Below are positions 42,714-54,170 of a stretch of 64,000 bases of DNA, in pieces. Under the pieces are notes generated by a model. That model was not told where the DNA came from. It saw only the letters and a program-made list of their open reading frames with translations, and ran no database searches. The translations under genes were made by a program, and so were the position numbers. The stretch is taken from positions 932,165-996,164 of the forward strand of contig NW_003314263.1 in NCBI RefSeq assembly GCF_000143415.4. The letters are read 5' to 3'. Each line of letters begins with the position of its first letter. Position 1 is the first letter of the stretch. Source of the stretch: Selaginella moellendorffii (Eukaryota; Streptophyta; Lycopodiopsida; Selaginellales; Selaginellaceae).

Positions 42714-43787
42714 ATGAATAAGAATCTGCTCACCGAGAGAGCGCTTCGCGATGTCTTCGAGATCACGAGTTACATCACAGTGGGCACCGAAGATAATCCA
42801 TTCGAATATGGACACCGGCCTCGTAAGTTCCAAGGATTTCTTGCTCGCAGCTCAAGCAGCTCGCTTCAATTTGCTCTTTTGTGTGCAGCGCTGCCGTCTC
42901 AGCTCACTGGCAAGCAATTTATGACCAATCCTGGAAAGCACGGAAAGACCATCGATGTCTACTTCCAGAAAGAGCACCCTTGGGTCTCCGATGTAAGGAG
43001 GATATCCAGAAACCAGCCTAGTGATTGAAAAGACTTGCCTTGTTGATCCCCGCAGGGAGACCCATACGCTGATCGGATCATGTACGCCGAGCTCCAGCCT
43101 GAAAGATACAAAGGTTTCTTAACGTCAGACTTTTCCAAGAGAGATGAGTTTAGCAATGTCGTGCGAACGAACCAGTATCGGGAGCAGCTCAAGGTACGTG
43201 GAGCGTGAGGAAAACGCTTGAGGCTTGTTTGTCTTCTGCCTGCACAGATGGACTACAAGCACTCGGTTAAATCGCTGGAAACCATGGCGAAGAAAATGAA
43301 AAAGCTAGAAAAGGATGCGACCAAATCCGAGAGAAAACCCACACGGGTACGGCAGAAGATTTGTTGCATCTGGAGAGAGTGACCAGCTCGTTTACTATAT
43401 GGCAGTTCGAAGGACCCAAGTACTTGTATGATATTGGAAAACCAGGCTTGTCAATTACTCCCTTCTGTTCCAAATGCCATCACGAGACATACTACTGCCA
43501 ACACAGAGCGGCCTATTGCTGCAACAATCCCGGCATTGAAAAGGTTGAAGTTTTCAATCGAAATAAAAGTTCTGACCTTGTGGAAGTCTTTGCGTGATCA
43601 GGAAAGTGGTGGCTATCGAACTGCCAATGATGAGATCGGAAGAACAGCAAAGACATTCAACTACGCTAAGCCACAATTTGCCAATAAGCCCGTCATCAAG
43701 GACACCTTCTACAGAAGACAAAACATCTTCTATCCTGCGAGGACAAGGACGAATTTCTGTAATCAAGTTCTCGTCGAGGAGGAGTAA
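42714..43787 (+). CDS. Probable cilia/flagella-associated protein, CFAP96 (C4orf47)-like
   Basis: Six exons, 42714-42822, 42889-42992, 43056-43193, 43248-43346, 43406-43543 and 43602-43787, join in phase to 257 residues. Recognisable pieces are FEITSYITVGTEDNPFEYG near the start, QLTGKQFMTNPGKHGKTID, DRIMYAELQPERYKGF, then YDIGKPGLSITPF with a cysteine/histidine cluster (CSKCHHETYYCQH). The ITVG and TNPGK motifs recall the CFAP96/UPF0602 family of axonemal microtubule-associated proteins, which fits a plant with swimming sperm. The match is by motif memory and moderate. The last donor (AAG|GTTGAAG) is weak; reading through it ends the protein 17 codons later. It is convergent with the ribosomal-protein gene 127 bp away. 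Confidence 0.5.
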
Positions 43788-43913
43788 AACACAAGCTTAC
43801 CATGTACAGAGTGAAACAAAACTGTTCTATCCAGCATCTGGTCAAACTTCCAAAAAAATAAAAAAAACTCTCAGCTTCGCAAAAAAATTCATGCATGTCA
43901 TACCATGGCTTCG

Positions 43914-44998
43914 TTACAATGACCATGAAAAAAGACCTTGGGGTCGAATGGCTGGTAGAACCTCAGGAGTTTCGACCTGAAACGAAAAATGAAAAGTGAT
44001 ACGAGGATGGAGCAATTTTACCTCGCACAAGGCTTTAAAGAGAGCTTTCACTGTGCTGTGAGGGTGACGAGACCCAATCACCTGACAAAACAAAAGCTGC
44101 CATCGGCTTATTCCTTGGCAAGGACGTACCTTGGACTTCATGTCCTTGAATCCTGCCAAGAACAGTATATCCCCAACAACATCGCTTGCAACTAGGCCGA
44201 CCCCCTTGTCAGCAGGCCACAACTTCACCTGTGATCAATTACATCACTACCAACGAAGAACAAAAAAAAAAAGAAAACACCATACGTACGTGTGTCGCTC
44301 CAAACTTGCTTCTTTGGCTGTGATAAATGGTCCGGTTCATGTAGATGTCAAAGAAGTGAAGGTTTCTTAGCGATCTCCTGTAAGCCTGAAAAAAGAGAAA
44401 AAAGTTGTAGCAAAAGAAGTAAAAAGGATCACCTTGTCAACAGCGTAGCCAACATCCGAGGCTTTACCCTTGCCATAGCCGGCAATCCCTTCATAGTTGC
44501 CACACACCACAAAGGCCGTGAAGCTTTGGATCCCACCAGCCTGTTCTAAAGACCATAAGAACTCCAAAAAACCAACAATGTAGGTACCTTTGTCACTCTA
44601 AACGTCCGGTTCACATCCACCACTCTCATATCGAATTGCTGGAAGAACAAAGAAACGCTCATAATCTATGCTCTCAATCCAGGAAGTCTTACCCATTTCA
44701 TCGGAGGAAGAGGCTCTTGCTGCCGAGAACGCTGATTCGCAGCCCTTCCCAGTAGCTGCTCACGCTGCTTGTTAGACATCCCAAACTTGTCCGCATTTCC
44801 AGCCCGGAGCTCCTCATCGTCCTCCTTCTCATACGCATCGTCGAATTCCTGCTTGGTGGCATAGAATCGCGGCCCCAGACCTGCGAGAAAGAGGGAAATC
44901 TAAGCGGATAGCACGGAGAAATCCATCAGCTACGCACTGAATCGCAGCTGCGCGAGCCTGTGAATGCCGCTCCTGATCGACAGCCGCGTCGCCGCCAT
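43914..44998 (-). CDS. Organellar ribosomal protein uS5 (S5 family)
   Basis: A minus-strand gene of about eight exons and 241 residues, from MAATRLSIRSGIHRLAQLRF (ATG at 44998) to GLFSWSL and a stop at 43914-43916. The first intron donor is A|GTGCGT. The S5 core reads FVVCGNYEGIAGYGKGKASD, then GVGLVASDVVGDILFLAGF and GSRHPHSTVKALFKAL, which are the family's RNA-binding and C-terminal motifs. The basic, serine-containing N-terminus and the acidic linker (DDAYEKEDDEEL) indicate a nuclear gene for a mitochondrial (less likely plastid) small-subunit protein. It shares a promoter of about 217 bp with the divergent ASG2 gene; an AAACCCTAG box lies at 45010, the telo-box type common in plant ribosomal-protein promoters. 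Confidence 0.85.
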
Positions 44999-45215
44999 TG
45001 CTCTGGCACAAACCCTAGAATACCAAATGGAGGGAATATTCGCTACCATATCATAGCTGTTAAGAGAGGAGAGGATGGCTCAAGCGCGAGGGCTGGGGAC
45101 GAAGAAGAAGAAGATCCGTCAGTGGCAGCGCTGCCGGTGATCTTGGCGGCGCTGATCGGTGCGTGGCAGGAGCGCGTGGCGGAATTGCTGGGGTTAGGGG
45201 GAGGAGGCGGCGGCG
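44999..45215. promoter_or_regulatory. Bidirectional promoter with telo-box
   Basis: 217 bp between divergent starts of the uS5 and ASG2 genes; AAACCCTAG at 45010-45018. Confidence 0.5.
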
Positions 45216-48200
45216 ATGGCCCGGGTGAGCGCGCGAGACAGGAACATTTTCGGCCTCGTCGATGGCCGCAGCATCGATTCGCAGGAGGTATGGATGAGGT
45301 CTGGGGTAGGAATCGGCGCTCGAGCAGCGATATTTCGTGATTTGCTCGCGCGATCGGTGACTTCTAGCTGGATTAGGTTCTTTGGTGATAAATTTTTCTC
45401 GTTTTTGGCTCTTCCCAGGTGCCGTATCCATACCAGGAGCACAATCCAATGCGAGCGCTCCAAATGCATCCAGCTCTTTTAGCTCGCTTGCATCGCGAAA
45501 AGGCCCTCGAGGTGATAGTAGATGGAAGATAGTTTGCAGGAGTTTAAAGATTTTTGTTCTTCACAGGGTCACAATGGATGTGTGAATTCTTTGGCGTGGA
45601 ACACAACTGGTTCCCTGTTACTCTCGGGCTCTGATGACACAAGGGTACAGTCTTTCATTCTTTCTTCCTTTTGCTTTCTTCTGTTTTTGACCGACTTATT
45701 CTTAGGTGAATGTTTGGGACTATAACACACGGAAGCTCCTACAAAGTGTTGATTCCGGTCACATCGCCAACATTTTTTGCACAAAGTTCTTACCGGCTAG
45801 CGGGGACGACATTGTTGTGTCTGGAGCCGGTGATTCGGAGGTGAGAAAAATGAATCTTTGTTGTTTGCTTTTAACTTCAACTAGATTCTGGGTGCCTAGG
45901 TGAGGATACACAGACGGAGTCGTGTGGCTGCTACTGGAAGCAGTGAGCCATTTGGACTCTTCCGTTGTCATTCCAAGCGCGTGAAGAAACTGGCTGTAAG
46001 CTATTTTTGGTGGCAGCAAGCGGTTTGATGTTGTCCGAAAGTGCAGGTTGAAGAAGGAAATCCACACTTAATCTGGAGTGCCAGTGAAGATGGTACTCTT
46101 AGGCAACACGACTTACGCCAGTCCGTGACGTGCGGAGCGGAGCAGGAATGCCGTAATATTCTCGTAAGTTGTTCTTGCATCGAAAGCTTCGCATCTGAAG
46201 CGTTTTCATGTTTAGCTCGATTTAAGAAATGGAGCGAAAAAAACCCTGTCTGATCCTCCCAAAGGATCTTTTGCTCTGAAGTCATGCTCTATAAATCCGA
46301 CCCGTCCGCATCAAATTCTCATTGGTGGCAGGTACTTGTTGACATTCTGGGTGATTGTATCTCACATTTGTTTTTTTTTTTACTCCAGCGATTCATTTGC
46401 CCGTCTGTACGATAGAAGGATGCTTCCGCCACTGACTCCATCTGGCCAGCAATCTAAACCACCAGCTTGCGTTTGCTATTACTGTCCAATGCATCTTTCT
46501 GATGTGAGTACTGAAAGCCTTGCGATGCACATATTTGTAAACCTCCTTTTTTCATGCAGCGTGCCAGTTTGCACCTTACACATGTTACGTTCAGCCCTGA
46601 TGGCGGCGAGGTACTTTTGAGCTACAGCGGAGAACACGTCTACTTGTTAGATGCGTACAATGGTATGCAACTATTTACGAAGGGTGGCGTAGTGTTTTGG
46701 TGTTTCTTTTGCAGGGAATGATGCTACCGTTGTCTATGCTGCCGGTGATGTTCCGAGAAGGACTGCCTTAGTCCCTATCGTGAATGGTCAACAGTATAAA
46801 GTACCCTCAACACAAGAAGTGCCTTCAGGCAATAAAAGAGTTCTTCTTCGGGTTAAAGCATTCCTTTTATCTTCCTTTCTGGCACTGATTCCGGCATCAC
46901 CGTTGTAGGAATGCAAGGAGCTCTTGGAAGAGGCACGGAGAGCCTTAGAAGAAGGAAATTCATTCTGTGCGATTGAAACGACAAGTGAAGTTCTTGAAAC
47001 TAGTGGAGTTGTCCTGGAACCACAGCTTCGGCATGATTTGCTGTGCCTTCGCGCCGGAGCTTTTGTGAAGGTATAAGTTTTCTCACTGTTTGATGATCGA
47101 GATTGAATCGTGGTTTCAGAGAGGATGGAAAAACGACATGCATATGGCTGTTCGCGATAGCAATGCAGCTCGACTTATTGATCCCATGTCAGTAGTGGCT
47201 CATCACAGAATGGCCGAGGCACTTTCTCAGGTTCGAAAATACTGAGCCTCGCTTTCCAAACTTATGATTCGGGACTATTAGTTAGGGAGACATAAGGAAG
47301 CGTGGGAGTTCGCAACGAGAGCTCACCATCTCGATCCTGAAGATGGTACTCTTTCCGATCATGTGACGCAGCTGCATTCGAAGCTTGTTGCTGGTAAGAC
47401 ACTTCTAAATGCTCGGTTCTCATGGTTTCGATTCATTTGTTTTATTTTAGCCGAGCAAGCTCGGAACGTCTGGAATAACGAAGAAACAAAACCGGAGAGA
47501 CGCCCTTCAAGGATTCAATCCTTGAGAGAATTTTTATTTAGACAGGAACAAGATCACAGTGATTCTTCAGAGGAAAGCAGGAGAGCAGAAAGATATGACT
47601 CTGATCTTGAAGAAGAGGACATGGAGATGGAGATCGAGATGTCCGTCACTGAGGACAACGATCGAGACCGAGAAAGCGGAGCCCCTAGTAGTTTGAACTT
47701 AAGAGTTCGAAGAAAATGTGATGGTGGTCGAGAGAAGCAGGCAAATACGGTAGCTTCAGGAGCACCAGAACTACAAGTAAGTAAATCTAGTTCTTTTTGA
47801 GATTGTGACAAGCTTTTACTTTTCATTTTCCGGAAGACGGACATTGCTATGGACATGCGGCAGCGATACGTGGGGCATTGCAACACCGGAACAGACATCA
47901 AGCAGGCGAGCTTTCTCGGAGAAAGAGGTTCGAAGGTTTTTCTGGGATCTGACTAGTTCTCAAAACTTGATTGCCAGGGAAATTCGTTGCGAGCGGTAGT
48001 GACGATGGCCTGTGGTTTATCTGGGAGAAAGAAACTGGAAGATTTGTAACGATGCTAGCCGGAGACGATAGCGGTCGGTTTGTGAAGCTTTTCGTCTTTT
48101 TCTTTCGGTTAGTTATCACATGTAGTTTTGGATGCAGTTGTAAATTGTATACAGTGCCATCCTCATGATTGCTTGGTGGCAACGAGCGGAATTGACAACA

Positions 48201-48918
48201 CTATTAAGGTGGCTTTGTTCTCCTTTTCATTTGAGAGCCAACTGAATGAGTTTTTATGCAGCTCTGGTCACCCAGTTCTAATACTGAAGCTCGGCGTGCC
48301 AAAGGAGCCGACTCTGACGCTCTTCGCATCATGGCCGACAACCAACAACAGATGCGCCGCCATCGTGAGATTGGATTGTAAGTCCCTGGCTCTCTCCATT
48401 CTTTAGCGATTTGCTTTCTTGTGTGTTTTTTCGTCCTTGGGCCCAACTTAACTTTGGTTCCAGCTCACTCGTTTCATGCATTACTAACAAGAACTGAGTG
48501 CCTCGGTCGTTTGTTTCGCTCCTCGCTGTTTTTTTCTTAACATTTTTGGATCGATTGGCTTGAACAGCTTGCTGATTACTCAATGGTGGAGTGCCAGGCG
48601 GTTCGAATTTATGCCAGAGAATGGACACCTCGGTGGTGCTGAAACCGGATCTAATCCCCCGACTGAGTGCTGGGATTCATTCCATCCTTGCCTCTCTTTT
48701 TTTTTCTTGTTCTTGTCCTCTGGCTATGGTGGTCTTCTCGTCGTTTTGGTTTCTTCCTTTCTTTTTGTTTCATCGATGTCCTTAACGTTCTTTCATTGTG
48801 TACTAACTCGTGCTTGTGTGGTGTATTTGTCTTCTTTTGGAACAGGCCAATAGAACTTCTCCAGCGGATTAGGGGAGTAGAAGCCGCTGTTCATCCGTTC
48901 GAGTGTACACAAAGCTAG
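45216..48918 (+). CDS. ASG2: WD40-TPR protein, ASG2/WDTC1 (ADIPOSE) homologue
   Basis: About 19 short exons join to roughly 747 residues, from MARVSARDRNIFGLV to HPFECTQS. N-terminal WD40 repeats include EGHNGCVNSLAWNTTGSLLL, VNVWDYNTRKLL and WSASEDGTLRQHDLR; a TPR-like central part follows (ELLEEARRALEEGNSFCAI, LGRHKEAWEFATRAHHLDP), then an acidic Asp/Glu/Ser linker, then C-terminal WD40 repeats (FVASGSDDGLWFIWEKETG, CLVATSGIDNTIKLW). This WD40-TPR-WD40 order is that of animal WDTC1/ADIPOSE and plant ASG2, which bind DDB1 as substrate receptors of CUL4 ubiquitin ligases. The final intron is unusually long (about 48378-48847, some 470 bp). It is followed in tandem by the WOX gene. Confidence 0.87.
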
Positions 48919-49447
48919 GACAAGAAAGAGCTAGAGGTTTGTTTGATTGATCTTTCTTCTTACCTTGGTTTTCTCTCCTCCAAGTTTTCTAGTTCTTTCT
49001 CAGCAACAGTGCTTGCAGCTAGGCAAAAAACGAGATTTGTAAATAAACGGGCAAGTTAAAATGGCGCGAGTTTTTTCCCCCTGGAATGGAAACAAATCAT
49101 TCCCAAATAGAAAGGATGGATGTGAATGAATGGACGGCTGGGATGGATGGGTGTGATGGATGTGTATGGGGATGTGGAGCCGCATGCATGGCTGACGTCA
49201 TCAACTTAGGGCACACGTATGTATGCCGCCTCGTGGGAGGCATGGCACATGCGATGGTCACATGGCCATGGAATTTGCGCCATGATCCATCCCATGCCCA
49301 TGGATGAATGGATGGATACATTCATAACGAGCTTCTTTCTCTCTCTCTCTCGCGAGGAGCGTTTGAAAAAATAGTATCGTGGGCGCCTTCTCTTCTCTAG
49401 GTCTTGGCGAATCCGAGTGCTGAGAGAATTACCTCGCCGCGCGCCCC
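48919..49447. other. Upstream region of the WOX gene
   Basis: Contains ATGGATG-like short repeats (49115-49320) and a CT run (49338-49352) just upstream of the start. Minus-strand frames here are shadows. Confidence 0.5.
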
Positions 49448-50649
49448 ATGGATTTAGGATCGCGGCAGCATTTCCAGACGCAGCCGCCAGCGTCGTCGTC
49501 GTCGCCACCGCCACAGCCGCCACCAGCGGAGGAGCAGCAGCACCATGGATTGGTGGACATGGAATCGATCTGGACGGAGGATTCAGCTGCCATGGCTGCT
49601 GCTGCTGCCGATGCCGCGGGCGTCGTCGTCGACGATGCGTTCCAGATGCCTCATTTCCTGCTCCCTCCTCCCAATCTTCCTCACAATTTTGCGCAAAGCT
49701 GCCTCGCCAATCCCGCGCAGGTGATGACCGAGGAGCAGCTTGAGACGCTGCGGCGCCAGATTTCGGTCTACGCCACGATCTGCCAGCAGCTCGTGGAGAT
49801 GCACAAGGCAACGATCTCACACCAGCACACATACAATGGTAAGAACTCTCTCCTTTCTCTCTTCCCTCTCGATCATATTCTTTCTCGGTCGCGGAAATCT
49901 CGCTAGATAATTTGAAACATTCGCCGCGTGTGCTCCTGATCAGGCTTGCTTCTCGGCCACCAATCTCCTGCCATCCAGGACTCGTCTCCAATGCTCCTGG
50001 GAATCCACCACAAGCCAACGTCGCGGCAAAGATGGACACCATCGCAGAACCAGCTGAGGATCCTCGAGAGGCTCTTCAAGCAGGGCAATGGGACGCCAAA
50101 CCGGCAAAGGATCAAGGAGATCACGAGCGAGCTGAGCCAGCACGGCCAAATCTCCGAGACCAACGTCTACAACTGGTTCCAGAACCGAAAGGCTCGAGCA
50201 AAGAGGAAGCAACGACACAACAATGCGACCCCCTCCACGACCACCACCTCCTCGCAGCACAAGGACGCCGAATCGGAAGTGGAGACCGATGGAGATCACT
50301 CGCCGGAAGAAAAGAGGAGCAAAGTAAGCTCGTCCACGCCGCAGCAGCAGCTCCAGATGGATCAAAGCAACACCACCACCGAAGCGATTGGTAAGTTTTC
50401 ATGGATCGTTTTTCTCGGTTCCCAGGCACTCTCTGATTGTTTTCGTTTGATTCTCCAGGAACTCGCTACGCGGTCGTCATGCTCAATGGAAAGGCCTGGA
50501 AAGTAAAACCAGGGAGAATCAACGTAAGGAGTAACTTTGGAGACAATGCCGTGCTGCTAGATCCGAGAGGTCATGTGGTGGCCACGAGCGAGCAAGGCTT
50601 GACTTTAGATCCTCTACAACCTGGTGGAAGCTACACGGTTGCTGTGTGA
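49448..50649 (+). CDS. WOX13: WUSCHEL-related homeobox protein, WOX13 (ancient) clade
   Basis: Three exons, 49448-49838, 49944-50390 and 50459-50649, give 342 residues. The homeodomain ([19 protein letters not shown] to [18 protein letters not shown]) has the WOX-type expanded loops, and the preceding [20 protein letters not shown] with VEMHK is the N-terminal motif of the WOX13 clade. The conserved third-helix residues [15 protein letters not shown] are intact. There is no WUS-box, as expected for this clade. A polar linker with acidic and Lys-rich stretches ([12 protein letters not shown]) precedes a C-terminal domain ([15 protein letters not shown]) shared in WOX13-type proteins. It probably acts as a nuclear DNA-binding factor in growth and cell-fate control. 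It is convergent with the carrier gene. Confidence 0.92.
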
Positions 50650-51050
50650 ATAAATTACAACAAAGAACCATAAACAAGAGCATTGATGTTTGATCTCATG
50701 GCTTTGCCAACTTTTCACGTCTTGGGTGTTCTTCGACTTGCATTAACTTCGTGGTATTTAATGGAACAGCGCATGCAAGCAGAGTCTTCGCGGGATCCGA
50801 CAGCAAACGATCAAGTAAAGTCCAACTTCATGCTTACGTCTTAAGGTGTCCAAAATTCTCTTTGTTCTCGCAAGTCAAAGCTCTACTTTTCTTTAGTTCG
50901 TGTTCTGCCTGGTCCAGGTGTTCATAGATCTCCTCACTGGTTAAATTGATTTCCAATGTTTTGTCACTGGTGAGATCCTAGAGAGGAGGAACAAAAACCT
51001 CGCGGCTGACTGATTCTCAAAAATTTTAAAGCAAATCCACCGGTTTGCAT
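50650..51050. other. Convergent intergenic region
   Basis: 3' flanks of the WOX and carrier genes; no further gene seen. Confidence 0.5.
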
Positions 51051-52693
51051 TTACAAACCAATGATTCTCTGGAATTTCTGTATCTGATTTAAGAATATCC
51101 AAGTCATCTGCAAGTAGCAAGGCCAATTAAACACTAGAAAAAAGAAGGAAACAAAGATTGTATCTGTACCATAACGTGAGGAGCAATCCGAATGCAGTAT
51201 GTCCCAAAGCCAGTGTAGAACTTCAAAGGCCCATAAGTTTTCAGCGTCTTGACAGCGCAGTCAACTGAGCCCGAGTACGGGTATTTGCCGTCCGGGCCGG
51301 GCTGCATCTTTTGGATTTGAGTCTTGACGTAATCGAAAGGGAGGCTGCAGGCCGACGCAAAGAAGCCCGACACAGCACTGGCACCTGCGAGACACACGAT
51401 ATGTCTTCGATTAGCTCACGAAGTTCAAAGAGAGAGCACCGCAGCAGACAAGCAAGGGGACAAGTATTTAAGCTTACCAGCTTGAAGAGCAAGAAAAACC
51501 AGCCACTCAAAGAGGAGGAGGAGCTCTCAAGTCTGAAGAGAGAAACGAGAAAGAACGAAACTGAAGCTTACACAGAACCACAAAAGCGAAAGAAAGTATA
51601 GATAGGAAGAAATGAGCTCATCGACGGAATACAAAGAAGGAACTTGTAGAAAGAGGAAACTTTGACGCAAAACTACAAAGAAAAAACTAGAGAGCTTACC
51701 AACAACAGTTTGGACCTCGGAGAAATTGAGCGTGTCCTTGAAGAACTCCACGGACTGATCGTAAGACGCCAGCATTCCCATGTTGAGAGCCATGGCACGA
51801 ACAACAGTCGGGCCAGCTCCCTTCCACAGTGCCAAAACTCCCTCGTCGTGAGCGATTCGAGAGAGAGCGTGCAGCGCATGCTGGTAATTCCTTCGCTGAT
51901 TTGGGGGCAGCACGGCATCGGCTTGCATGCGAATGAGTGCCAAGTCTGCGGGACTTCCAACGGAGGCACCGATCGCTCCCGCAGTGAGACCGCAAAAGGC
52001 CTTTTGGTAGAGCGGGAGCGGCTTTCCATCGTTGGCTTGAGTGGCTTTCGCGGTCAGCAGCCTTCACACGCAGAGAGCAAAGCCAAGTCTGAAGTCAAGG
52101 AGACAAATAAAATAGAGGTTTTAGAGTAAACAATTCTCGACTTGTACCTGAAAGATCCGAGACGAGCGGTGGTGTAAGTTGCTTGACGCAGCAATCCAGC
52201 AGTGAGACCCTGGAACAAAGAAAAGAAATAACAGTGGAGCTTCAGCCGAGAGAAAAACGTCTAAGGACTGCATGGAAGAAAATTAGAAGAAGGAAGGCTT
52301 CATAGAAGAAAGCATAGAACTTCAAACAATCGAGAGAAAAAATTCGATGACACTCCTCGAAATGAAAATGCCGGAGCTCGAGTGCAAGGATGGAAATCTG
52401 GAGTACCTTGTACAGAGAGAAGAATCCCTCGTTCTGGATCACTTGCTTGGCGACCTGGAACGCTCCTCCTTGCCCTAGCTGGATCCGGACCTGGCACACC
52501 GCAAAATCCAGTCGAATCGAAATATTTCGGGACGGATATGCGATCTGCGCACCTTGATCATGTCAATGGGCTGGATCACAACCGTAGCGCACATCCCCGC
52601 GGTGCCGCCATTCACGAAGGGCTTGATCACACTCCATACCGTCGGACACCTCTTCACCTTGTCGTCCACGGCCATGGTCGATGTCACGGCCAT
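51051..52693 (-). CDS. DTC: Mitochondrial dicarboxylate/tricarboxylate carrier
   Basis: Minus-strand exons join to a protein of about 300 residues from MAVTSTMAVDDKVKR (ATG at 52693; alternatives at 52675 and 52738) to MTWIFLNQIQKFQRIIGL with TAA at 51051-51053. It has three mitochondrial-carrier repeats with the PxD/E-x-K signature: CATVVIQPIDMIKVRIQLG, GASVGSPADLALIRMQAD and ASACSLPFDYVKTQIQKM. The motif YTTARLGSFRLLTAK and RRNYQHALHALSRI match the plant DTC subfamily, which exchanges 2-oxoglutarate, malate, citrate and similar acids across the inner mitochondrial membrane. Introns are short but more numerous near the 5' end. A possible upstream ATG (52738) adds a basic stretch (AAILRRIRRR). 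It is divergent from DIP13, sharing about 217 bp. Confidence 0.9.
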
Positions 52694-52910
52694 TCTTCGT
52701 CGAATGCGCCGGAGAATCGCCGCAACATGGACTAGCACAAGCGCGGCGCATTCCTCGTCGGCGCCCCCATTCCATGGGACGGTTTAAATTGCCCTAAAAA
52801 AATACCGTTAAACTGCTACGTGGCAAGAACGAGCCACTAGCTGCCTTCCACGTGTAAACCACAGCCAGTTATGTGGCAGCGTCTAGTTTTAGGGTTCCTC
52901 GGCGTCGTCC

Positions 52911-53534
52911 ATGAAGGAACGCTCGGACGATGCGGCAGGGAAGATCGAGAATCGATCGCACAGCATGGTGATGGAATGGCAGAGCGCGGCGGTGGCCGGA
53001 TCGGGAGGAGGAGGGGGCGCATTGAACATGGGGAGGGCGGCAGCGCTCCAAAACTACAATCTGGAGCTGGTTCATCGTAGGTGAAATCGATGTTTTTTAT
53101 CGATGGTCTCTTGTTCTTCCTCTCCAGGGATCGAGGAGCTGAGGGAGAAGCGCGATGAGATCAAGAGGATAATGCAGCTGGAGGAGGAGGAGAAGGCGGT
53201 GATCCAGAAGGATCTGGCGGCTCTCAGCAAGCGCCTAGCGGAACTGGAGGATAGCCTCTCCCGGAAGTACGCCTACTCGAGCGAGTATGACAAGACTATC
53301 CGCGAGGTGGAATCCGCTTACGCGAAGGTATGTCACGCTCGATTCGAATTCGTCTCTCTTTCCTCGTCCTTCGAACAACTCCATACCGATCGATCAATCT
53401 CAATCACAAATCTCCATCGAACTTGATCACAAATTGTCCATATCTCGCAGATTTTGGAGAGCTCCAAGGCTCTACTTCACGTCCTCAAGACAGAGCCTAT
53501 GAATCCTTCCATGGATCTTCTCAAGAAGCCCTGA
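52911..53534 (+). CDS. DIP13: DIP13/SSNA1 homologue (microtubule and basal-body coiled-coil protein)
   Basis: Three exons, 52911-53076, 53128-53327 and 53451-53534, encode 149 residues. The core from ALQNYNLELVHRIEELREKR through KRLAELEDSLSRKYAYSS and YDKTIREVESAYAKILESS to LLHVLK is a continuous heptad coiled coil matching Chlamydomonas DIP13 and human SSNA1, proteins that bind and branch microtubules at basal bodies and axonemes. The first 48 or so residues (acidic/Gly-rich, AAVAGSGGGGGALN) are an extension relative to the roughly 110-residue family norm; an internal ATG in GALNMGRAA could be the true start. A flagellar role suits sperm of a free-sporing plant; a cytoplasmic microtubule role is also possible. 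Confidence 0.88.
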
Positions 53535-53699
53535 TTTGAGGTGGACTAGTAAAAAATTCAAATCTGCTTTGGCGCTATTTCTTGATCACCAAGTAATTTC
53601 GATTAGAAGCTCTGTAAGGATGTATACTTAACATTTTCTAAAGATGTTTGACTGTCCTTGATTAATTATTAAAGTAATTAATCTTAGCCCATATAAACT

Positions 53700-54170
53700 A
53701 CATAGGCATGTTTCATCGAGATGCGGTGGCACCTATGGACGTTATCAATGATTTGTTAGAGGTTTGGCTGATTGTTCGCAGGATGCGGGTTGCTCGGGTT
53801 TGGTATGGTAAGAAGACGGGGAAGACTACCGATGAGATTTGGAATGCTCTTAGGATGCAAACCGCACTCGAGTTGCCGGCTGACAGCATTGGGATCTCAT
53901 AACATATGAGCGTATCCTCACTAAGACTGGCAGTGCTCCAGCTATGACGAAGGCTTTTACTTATGATCCTCTCGAAAGTTGTTTGGCCCCAGAAGACCAG
54001 CTCAAAGTTGACGCATCTTGATAAAGCGGTTGTTACTGATTACCTGAGGTGTTTATTAGTGAAAGGCGAGGGAGGCTTTTCTTTTGGCCAGGCTTGGGAG
54101 CTACAACTGGTTCATGGCGTTTATGGCGATGGCGGAAGCAGTTGTTCTCCTGGAGCACAACACTAAAAAC
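53700..54170 (+). pseudogene. Unidentified GC-richer gene remnant
   Basis: A GC-richer island in AT-rich DNA with a 64-codon frame (53708-53902, MFHRDAVAPMDVINDLLEV, then a Lys/Gly stretch) and, after a frame change, TYDPLESCLAPEDQLKVDAS. Spacing and base composition suggest a decayed coding segment, but I cannot name the family and there is no complete frame. Confidence 0.25.

Noticed and set aside
45075-45140. Upstream ATG as the ASG2 start
   Set aside because: The frame from this ATG stops within about 22 codons; the ATG at 45216 continues in frame into a well-supported exon series.
49206-50042. 278-codon minus-strand frame opposite the WOX gene
   Set aside because: Shadow of the GC-rich WOX coding strand; no start context, domains or splice logic, and the plus-strand homeodomain is unequivocal.
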